DNA of 64,000 nucleotides from Sphingomonas aquatilis (GTDB lineage Bacteria; Pseudomonadota; Alphaproteobacteria; Sphingomonadales; Sphingomonadaceae): the NCBI RefSeq assembly GCF_014196115.1, contig NZ_JACIDB010000005.1, positions 124,001 through 188,000 of the forward strand, read 5' to 3'. Both the position numbers and the translations under genes were made by a program. Position 1 is the stretch's first letter. Each line of letters starts with the position of its first letter. This document shows, piece by piece, positions 58,092-64,000 of the stretch. The notes under the pieces are model-generated. The model did no database searches and was not told where the DNA came from. It was given only the letters and a program-made list of their open reading frames with translations.

Positions 58092-60307
58092 CGGACGCTG
58101 GCGAGCAGCGCGCGCAGCTGCGCGGGCTTCACCGGTTTCTGGAGGACGTGCAGCCCAGCGGCGAGCAGCTGTTCGCGCAGGTCGGGCATGCGGTCCGCGG
58201 TGATGATCGCCGCGGGCACCTTCGCGCCGATATCCTCGCGCAGCGTCGCGACCGCGGCATCACCCAGCGTGTCCGACCCCAGATGATAGTCCGCGAGGAT
58301 GACGTCCGGCCGCAGCCGCGACCGGCGGACGATCGCGCGCGCATCCTCCAGCGTCGCCGCGGTCCGCACCCGCACACCCCAGCCGCCCAGCATCGCCTGC
58401 ATGCCGGCGAGGATCGATTCCTCATTGTCGAGCACGAGCACGGTCGACACGCCGAGCCCGCGTGCCGGCGCCGCGCTGGCCGTCGCGCCCGCCACACCCG
58501 CTGCGGCGAGGGGGGCTTCGATCGAGAAGGTCGCGCCTGCGCCGAGCGCGCTATCCACACGCACCGGATGGCCCAGCATGCGGCTGGCGCGCTGCACGAT
58601 GGCGAGGCCCAATCCGATGCCCTGGGACGCGCCCGTGTTGAGCCGGCGGAATTCGTCGAAGATCTCGGCATGATGCGACGGATCGATGCCGGGGCCGGTA
58701 TCGGCGACGGTGATCGCGACCGATCGCCCCTCGGCTCGCGCGGTCATGGTGATGCTGCCCCGCTCGGTATAGCGCACGGCGTTGGACAGGAAGTTCTGCA
58801 ACACGCGCCGCAGCAGCCGCCGGTCGGAATGCACCCACAGCCGCGTCGGCACGACGTTCAGCGTCAGCCCCCGTTCGGCCGCCACGACGGCAAATTCGGC
58901 ACGCAACGCGGTGAACATCTCATCGAGCGGGACATCGCCGAGGTCCGGGGTGATGGCGCCGGCATCGAGCTTCGAGATTTCGAGCAACGCCTCCAGCAGA
59001 CCTTCGATCGAATCGAGTGCCGATGCCGCCTGATCGACGATCTTGCGATTGCCCTCGGCGAGGCGACGGCCGGCCAGCGCGGAGACGAACAGGCGCGCGG
59101 CGTTCAGCGGTTGCAGCAGATCGTGGCTGGCGGCGGCGAGGAATCGCGTCTTCGACAGATTGGCCTGTTCCGCCGCCATCTTGGCCGCGCGCATCGCCAG
59201 CTCGGCCGCCTGCCGTTCGCGCACCTCCTGTTCCAGCTCACGCGTCCGTGCGGCGACCCGCTGTTCGAGGGCGTCGGCGGTTTTGAGCCGTTCGGTGACG
59301 TCGTCGAAGCTCATCACCATGCCGCCGTCGGCCATCGGCTGGCGACGGATTTCGATCGATCGGCCATCCGCCAGGCGCCGGACGGCGACGATCTCCTGCG
59401 TCGCCTCGGCGGGATCGCTGCCCTGCGTGTCGACCCAGCCCAACGTGTCGGCGGCATCGGCGCGCGGCAGCTTCGTCTTGCACCATTTGACGAGCGCGGC
59501 GTGATCGGAGATGCGCTGCCGCATCCGCTGCGGCGCCAAATCGAGCAGGGTCAGCAGCGGATCGTTCCAGGCGAGCAGCGAGCGGTCGGGGGCGAACAGG
59601 CACACGCCCTGCGGCATGGCGTCGAGCGTTCCCTGCAACACCACCGCGCGCTCGGCCAGCTCGCGCGCCCGTTGCCGCGCGTCCTCCGCCTTGATGTCGG
59701 TGATGTCGGTATAGACGCCGACGATCCCGCCTTCGCTGGTGCGCTGTTCGTTGACCTGGATCCAGCGGCCGTCGGCGAGCAGGATGACCTGCCCGCCATC
59801 GGCGACCTGATGGCGGCCCACGCGCTCGGACACCCAGCGCGCCGGTGACACGAGGGGGCCGAGCGTCGATCCCACCTCGCAGATCGCACCGGCGATCTCG
59901 TCGAAGGCGACGCCGGGCTGGATGCGATCGGCGATCGTCGGCCACAGCGACAGATAGGTTCGGTTGCACAGCACCAGCCGATCGTCGGTGTCGAAGATGG
60001 CGAAGCCCTCGTCGAGCGCCTCGATCGCATCGCCCAGGCGCCGCCGCGCGGCATCGGCGGCATCGCGGGCGTGGGCGAGCGCGGCATTGCTCGCCGCCAG
60101 GTCGTCAAGCGCGCGTTCCAGATCGGCGGTGCGTTCACGCACCTTGCTTTCCAGCGCGATCGCGGTTTCGAACACCGAAAAGGCGTTGCCCTGCAGGTCG
60201 GTCGAGCGTTCGACCCGGTCCATCAGCGACCGATTGATCCGCTCCAGCTTCGCGATCCGCGCCTCCAGCGCGGTAACGTGCGCGGCGTCGTCTCGCTCGC
60301 CGGTCAT
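58088..60307 (-). CDS. Hybrid sensor histidine kinase, NahK-like
   Basis: 739-aa cytoplasmic kinase: N-terminal coiled coil (about 10-80), PAS domains (about 90-205 and 220-340), a HisKA domain with an intact phospho-His (ASHDLLQPL, His395), a HATPase domain with NFLSNAVRYTERGS and ADTGPGIDPSHHAEI, and a C-terminal receiver domain (about 620-739, LADYHLGSD as likely phospho-Asp). This order is that of NahK/ErcS'-type kinases. Start ATG 60307 overlaps the stop of the FIST gene (ATGA). The coupled FIST protein probably supplies the sensory input, as in NosP-NahK. It converges with the LuxR-type regulator. Confidence 0.9.
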   Translation of the reverse strand: MTGERDDAAHVTALEARIAKLERINRSLMDRVERSTDLQGNAFSVFETAIALESKVRERTADLERALDDLAASNAALAHARDAADAARRRLGDAIEALDEGFAIFDTDDRLVLCNRTYLSLWPTIADRIQPGVAFDEIAGAICEVGSTLGPLVSPARWVSERVGRHQVADGGQVILLADGRWIQVNEQRTSEGGIVGVYTDITDIKAEDARQRARELAERAVVLQGTLDAMPQGVCLFAPDRSLLAWNDPLLTLLDLAPQRMRQRISDHAALVKWCKTKLPRADAADTLGWVDTQGSDPAEATQEIVAVRRLADGRSIEIRRQPMADGGMVMSFDDVTERLKTADALEQRVAARTRELEQEVRERQAAELAMRAAKMAAEQANLSKTRFLAAASHDLLQPLNAARLFVSALAGRRLAEGNRKIVDQAASALDSIEGLLEALLEISKLDAGAITPDLGDVPLDEMFTALRAEFAVVAAERGLTLNVVPTRLWVHSDRRLLRRVLQNFLSNAVRYTERGSITMTARAEGRSVAITVADTGPGIDPSHHAEIFDEFRRLNTGASQGIGLGLAIVQRASRMLGHPVRVDSALGAGATFSIEAPLAAAGVAGATASAAPARGLGVSTVLVLDNEESILAGMQAMLGGWGVRVRTAATLEDARAIVRRSRLRPDVILADYHLGSDTLGDAAVATLREDIGAKVPAAIITADRMPDLREQLLAAGLHVLQKPVKPAQLRALLASVR

Positions 60308-61482
60308 GGCCGCCCGATCGCCAGACCGGCGAAGGTTTGGTTGACGTGCAGCGCGCGGAATTGCTCGCCATAGGTGTTGAAGCCGATGACGCCGCGTCGT
60401 GCGTAGAGCTCGGACACCGGCGTGCGCAGCTGACGCTGCGCGATCTCGACCGAGTTGAGCACGCAGTCGAAGCCGAGGATGCGATCGATGCCGCCGATGT
60501 CGCTGTCGAGCCGGTCGAACAACGCCTCCAGCCGGCCGACGATATCGTCGGCCTCGCCCAGCGTCAGCACGATCCCCTCGTCGATCGCGCAATAGAAGGT
60601 GAGGCTGCCGTCCGGATTGGCGGACTGGATCGAGCGGACGTAATATTCGCCGCCCGCCCGCACCATCAGCGGGTGCGCCGCGAATACCGGCAGCCCAAGC
60701 TGATCGACCTGCGTTCCGACCAGCCGGGCATATTCCTCCGCGGCAGGCTCGGCGTTGATTTCATGGACGATGCGCCGTGTCGTGTCCGCGGCGGTGATCA
60801 CCATCTTCACCTCGCCCGGCCGATAATGTTGCGCGCGGAACACCGTCATCGGCCGCGCGGTCGACAGGATCGCAATCACCGCGGCGTCGCGGCGAAACGC
60901 GCCATCGTACAGGACGAAGGTCTCGCGGAAATCGAGGCCGTCGCCCGACGACCCACCGATCAGCGGCACGTCGCCCAGCGCGTCCTGCAACGTCAGCGTC
61001 AGCATTTCTTCGCGGTGCGACAGGCCGTCGACCAGGAAGATCGCCGCATGGTTGACGCGTCCGCCGAAATGCCGCGTCTCCTCGGTCGCCTGGGCCACCA
61101 TCGATCGGACGCGCCGCTGCGCATCGCCGCCGTCGAAATGATCGAGGTCGGTGAAGCAGGTCGCGGTCAGGCGAAAGTCGCTGGCGGGGAAACCGATCGC
61201 GGTCAGCGTGCCTTCGCCCATGCCATCGGGGGTCAGTTCGCCCGACGACGTGCAGCCCACGATCGTCAGCCCCTCGCTGCGGCTGGCGATCGACTGCGCC
61301 AGCGCGTCCAGCGGATACCGGCTCGAACAGAATAGCAGGATGCCCGACAGTTCCGGCACGTCGAGCTGCCGGAACAGCGCACGGATCGCCAGTTCGGGAT
61401 CGTGTTCGCGTGTCGCGGCGACGCGAAGAAGGGGCGAGGTGGGCATTGCGGCGATGATGGCAGCGGAGCGGGCAGCCGTCAC
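60304..61482 (-). CDS. FIST-domain sensory protein, NosP-like
   Basis: 392-aa soluble protein with FIST_N and FIST_C regions: a Cys/Gly-rich region VGCTSSGELTPDGMG, VPLIGGSSGDGLDFRET and, near the C-terminus, ARRGVIGFNTYGEQFRALHVNQT. NosP of Pseudomonas is a FIST protein that binds heme and senses nitric oxide to control NahK; gene position and coupling here are the same, so an NO or redox signal is a reasonable inference. The heme ligand cannot be assigned. Start is GTG 61482, preceded by GGAG and overlapping the DUF779 stop (GTGA); the internal ATG 61446 lacks such a site. Confidence 0.85.
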   Translation of the reverse strand: MTAARSAAIIAAMPTSPLLRVAATREHDPELAIRALFRQLDVPELSGILLFCSSRYPLDALAQSIASRSEGLTIVGCTSSGELTPDGMGEGTLTAIGFPASDFRLTATCFTDLDHFDGGDAQRRVRSMVAQATEETRHFGGRVNHAAIFLVDGLSHREEMLTLTLQDALGDVPLIGGSSGDGLDFRETFVLYDGAFRRDAAVIAILSTARPMTVFRAQHYRPGEVKMVITAADTTRRIVHEINAEPAAEEYARLVGTQVDQLGLPVFAAHPLMVRAGGEYYVRSIQSANPDGSLTFYCAIDEGIVLTLGEADDIVGRLEALFDRLDSDIGGIDRILGFDCVLNSVEIAQRQLRTPVSELYARRGVIGFNTYGEQFRALHVNQTFAGLAIGRP

Positions 61483-61880
61483 GCATCATCTCCGCGTGGC
61501 GGTGGGCCGGCGGCGTCGAGCGCATCGACCTCGGCGTCGGTGAACACGCGGCTGCGCACGATGAAGCGCAGGCCGTCGGGGCCTTCCAGCGAAAAGCCGG
61601 CGCCGCGACCGGGGACGACGTCGATCGTGATCTGGGTGTGGCGCCAATAGTCGAACTGCGCCGCGCCGATCCACACGGGGATGGCGGCGTCCGGGCCAAC
61701 GGTGCCGAGCAGGATGTCCTGCCCGCCGACGCGGAACTCGCCCGCCGGATAGCACATCGGCGCGGAGCCATCGCAGCAGCCGCCCGACTGGTGGAACATC
61801 AGCGCCCCGTGCCGGCGGGTCAGATCCGCCATGACCGCATCGGCGGCGGCGGTGGACAGGACGCGCGGCGGAACGGTCAT
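61479..61880 (-). CDS. DUF779 protein (aldehyde-dehydrogenase-associated)
   Basis: 133-aa protein of the DUF779 family, frequently encoded next to aldehyde dehydrogenase genes. Diagnostic sequence: MFHQSGGCCDGSAPMCYPAGEF with three Cys that could bind metal, then IPVWIGAAQFDYWRHTQ. Function unknown. I chose ATG 61880; a TTG at 61901 would add seven residues. It is downstream of the aldehyde dehydrogenase on the same strand (109-base gap) and overlaps the FIST gene, linking enzyme and sensor genes into one likely operon. Confidence 0.9.
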   Translation of the reverse strand: MTVPPRVLSTAAADAVMADLTRRHGALMFHQSGGCCDGSAPMCYPAGEFRVGGQDILLGTVGPDAAIPVWIGAAQFDYWRHTQITIDVVPGRGAGFSLEGPDGLRFIVRSRVFTDAEVDALDAAGPPPRGDDA

Positions 61881-61989
61881 CGGCGGTGCCTTCGCAGACA
61901 AGGACGGCGACCCTCGCGAAGAGGGCCGCCGCTGGAGGATGCGGGGGTGGGTGGAAGAGTGGGCAGACAGTCCCCCGCGGTGGCAAGGA

Positions 61990-63510
61990 TCAGAAGAAAC
62001 CCAGCGCCTTGGGGCTGTAGCTGACCAGCAGGTTCTTGGTCTGCTGATAATGGTCCAGCATCATCTTGTGCGTTTCGCGGCCGATGCCCGACTGTTTGTA
62101 GCCGCCGAACGCGGCATGGGCGGGATAGGCGTGGTAGCAATTGGTCCAGACGCGCCCCGCCTGGATCGTGCGGCCGGCGCGATAGGCGGTCGTCCCGTCG
62201 CGCGACCATACCCCGGCGCCCAGCCCGTAGAGCGTGTCGTTGGCGATCGCCATCGCGTCGTCGAAGTCCTTGAACGTGGTCACCGCGACGACGGGGCCGA
62301 AGATCTCCTCCTGGAAGACACGCATCTTGTTGTGCCCTTCCAGGATCGTCGGCGTGACGTAATAGCCTGCGTCCAGTTCGCCGCCGAGCTGCGCGCGGGT
62401 GCCGCCGGTCAGCACCTTCGCCCCCTCCGCCTTGCCGATGTCGATGTACGACAGGATCTTTTCGAGCTGGTCGTTCGAGGCCTGCGCGCCGATCATCGTC
62501 GATGCATCCAGCGGGCTGCCCTGCTTGATCGCCTGCACCCGCGCGATCGCCTTTTCCATGAAGCGGTCGTAGATCGATTCGTGGATCAGCGCGCGGCTGG
62601 GGCAGGTACACACCTCACCCTGGTTGAGCGCGAACAAGGCGAACCCTTCCAGCGCCTTGTCCAGATACTCGTCGTCCGCGGCCATCACGTCGGCGAAGAA
62701 GATGTTGGGGCTCTTGCCGCCCAGCTCCAGCGTGACGGGGATCAGGTTTTCGGTCGCATATTGCATGATCAGGCGGCCGGTCGTCGTTTCGCCGGTGAAG
62801 GCGATCTTGGCGATCCGCTTGTTCTGCGCCAGCGGCTTGCCTGCCTCGACACCGAATCCGTTGACGACGTTGAGCACGCCCGGCGGCAGCAGGTCGCCGA
62901 TCACGTCCATCAGCACCATGATCGACATCGGCGTCTGTTCGGCCGGTTTCAGCACCACGCAATTGCCGGCTGCGAGCGCCGGCGCGAGCTTCCACACCGC
63001 CATCAGCAGCGGGAAATTCCACGGAATGATCTGGCCGACGACGCCCAGCGGCTCGTGGAAGTGATAGGCGACGGTGTCGTGATCGATCTCGGCGATCGAT
63101 CCTTCCTGCGCGCGCAGGCAGCCAGCGAAATAGCGGAAATGATCGATCGCCAGCGGCAGGTCGGCGGCGGTGGTCTCGCGGATCGGCTTGCCGTTGTCGA
63201 TCGTCTCGACCAGCGCGAGCAGCGACAGCCGTTCCTCCATCCGGTCGGCAATCTTGAGCAGGATGCGCGAGCGCTCGGTGGCACTCATCCGGCCCCAAGC
63301 GTCTTTCGCCTTGTGCGCGGCGTCCAGCGCCAGTTCGATGTCCTCGGCGGTGCCGCGCGCGACCGAGCAGACGGTCTTTCCGGTGACGGGCGAGGGGTTG
63401 TCGAAATACTGGCCACGCACCGGCGCCACCCAGTCGCCGCCGATGAAATTGTCGTAGCGCGGGCGGATCGCGATCTGCCCTTTCAGCTCGTCAAGCGCCT
63501 GTTGCAGCAT
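61990..63510 (-). CDS. NAD-dependent aldehyde dehydrogenase (ExaC/AldB type)
   Basis: Oxidises acetaldehyde and similar aldehydes to acids in the cytoplasm. The 506-aa product has the fold segments [14 protein letters not shown], the NAD region [11 protein letters not shown], general base Glu262 (LELGGKSPN) and nucleophile Cys301 ([11 protein letters not shown]). The length and GQ-like C-terminal region (YSPKALGFF) fit the ExaC/AldB group used after alcohol dehydrogenases. ATG 63510 follows an AGGAGA site. It is transcribed away from the pseudoazurin gene and begins the minus-strand run ALDH-DUF779-FIST-kinase. Confidence 0.93.
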   Translation of the reverse strand: MLQQALDELKGQIAIRPRYDNFIGGDWVAPVRGQYFDNPSPVTGKTVCSVARGTAEDIELALDAAHKAKDAWGRMSATERSRILLKIADRMEERLSLLALVETIDNGKPIRETTAADLPLAIDHFRYFAGCLRAQEGSIAEIDHDTVAYHFHEPLGVVGQIIPWNFPLLMAVWKLAPALAAGNCVVLKPAEQTPMSIMVLMDVIGDLLPPGVLNVVNGFGVEAGKPLAQNKRIAKIAFTGETTTGRLIMQYATENLIPVTLELGGKSPNIFFADVMAADDEYLDKALEGFALFALNQGEVCTCPSRALIHESIYDRFMEKAIARVQAIKQGSPLDASTMIGAQASNDQLEKILSYIDIGKAEGAKVLTGGTRAQLGGELDAGYYVTPTILEGHNKMRVFQEEIFGPVVAVTTFKDFDDAMAIANDTLYGLGAGVWSRDGTTAYRAGRTIQAGRVWTNCYHAYPAHAAFGGYKQSGIGRETHKMMLDHYQQTKNLLVSYSPKALGFF

Positions 63511-63605
63511 GGGTCGTCTCCTAGGGGGCGCGCGCCGGCGGTTCTGCCGGTTCGCGCTCGTTGCCATGCCCCACTATCTGCCTGCGGGGCGCCCCGCGCC
63601 ATTGC

Positions 63606-63618
63606 ACCAAAGGGCAAT
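63606..63618 (+). promoter_or_regulatory. Shared 13-base motif, copy D (upstream of pseudoazurin)
   Basis: ACCAAAGGGCAAT matches 11 of 13 positions of the reference copy. It lies 81 bases upstream of the pseudoazurin ATG and 95 bases from the divergent aldehyde dehydrogenase. It also carries an inverted repeat ATTGC-N8-GCAAT at 63601-63618. Confidence 0.5.
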
Positions 63619-63699
63619 TGCCGCTGGCGGCGCGATCCGGGCACCCCGGCCGCATTCGGCGTCGGTCCCTGACGGCGCGTACGGGAGAGGAATGTCACC

Positions 63700-64000
63700 A
63701 TGTTGAAGCTCGCTATCGTCGGCGCCGCCGCCGTCGCCACCCTCGCTGCTGCCGCGCCGGCCGCCGCGCGCGACATCGTCGTGCAGATGAAGAACGTCGG
63801 TACGGGCGGATCGATGGTGTTCGAACCCGCCTTCATCAAGGCGCAGCCCGGCGACACCATCCACTTCAAGCCGACCGACCCCAGCCACAATGCGGAGACG
63901 ATCCCGACGATGCTGCCCGCCGGCGTCGCGCCGTCGAAGGGTCAGATGAACAAGGAATTCGTCCTGCCGGTCACCGCGCCGGGCCTGTACGGCATCAAGT
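63700..64000 (+). CDS. Pseudoazurin (partial, 3' end outside window)
   Basis: Periplasmic blue copper protein that carries electrons. The visible 100 residues begin MLKLAIVGAAAVATLAAAAP, a signal peptide ending near residue 23, then the mature cupredoxin start RDIVVQMKNVGTGGSMVFEP. The first copper ligand is seen: His63 (mature His40) in DPSHNAET. The Cys-His-Met cluster lies beyond the window. ATG 63700 follows GGGAGAGG at 63683-63690. It is a candidate electron carrier for the alcohol dehydrogenase. Confidence 0.9.
   Translation, partial: MLKLAIVGAAAVATLAAAAPAAARDIVVQMKNVGTGGSMVFEPAFIKAQPGDTIHFKPTDPSHNAETIPTMLPAGVAPSKGQMNKEFVLPVTAPGLYGIK

Overview
The window is a GC-rich chromosomal segment from an alphaproteobacterium, most probably Sphingomonas or a close relative. 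This rests on the gene order nuoH-nuoN/birA/coaX/rnj/DUF1467, GTTC-N7-GTTC LexA boxes, frequent GTG/TTG starts and dense 4-base start/stop overlaps. I saw no rRNA, tRNA, CRISPR array, phage or insertion sequence. Names come from reading translations; no database search was possible.

Layout. (1) 1-11143: the 3' half of the complex I operon (nuoH, partial, to nuoN), running into birA, coaX, rnj and a DUF1467 gene. A 34-codon ORF sits between nuoH and nuoI. (2) 11255-17819: a poorly described block with a TipN-like membrane coiled-coil protein, an Hpt-like protein without its histidine, a degenerate nucleotidyltransferase/membrane fusion, a DUF2336 protein and a sensor kinase with Lys at the phospho-His position. 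(3) 17848-22970: citrate synthase, glutamyl-tRNA synthetase and ComEC. (4) 23241-33308: trpG-trpD-trpC-moaC-moeA-lexA, the separate ppiD-trpE pair and tpiA, with two intergenic repeat elements. (5) 33368-41182: mixed housekeeping genes (TonB, VOC protein, M17 aminopeptidase, serine hydrolase, AAA ATPase, rimO, anmK).

(6) 41186-48155: six minus-strand genes joined by five successive 4-base start/stop overlaps. In transcription order they are a sucrose-phosphate-synthase-like/phosphatase fusion, a GT28-like transferase, a GT2, a GT4, a polysaccharide pyruvyl transferase and another GT2. I do not recognise this set as a described pathway.

(7) 48429-64000: an alcohol-oxidation island. A PQQ alcohol dehydrogenase with the Asp-x-Asp signature of lanthanide enzymes is accompanied by a PedF-like cytochrome c, an MxaJ/XoxJ-like binding protein, a beta-propeller protein, aldehyde dehydrogenase, DUF779 protein, pseudoazurin, a porin and acetyl-CoA synthetase. 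Together these would take an alcohol to aldehyde, acid and acetyl-CoA. Regulators are a LuxR-type response regulator and a FIST-protein/hybrid-kinase pair resembling NosP/NahK of nitric-oxide sensing. A 13-base motif close to ACCAAAGTCCAAT recurs 63-82 bases upstream of four of the start codons, suggesting a local regulon. The best candidates for undescribed biology are this motif-linked island, the glycosyltransferase cluster and the degenerate phosphosignalling block.
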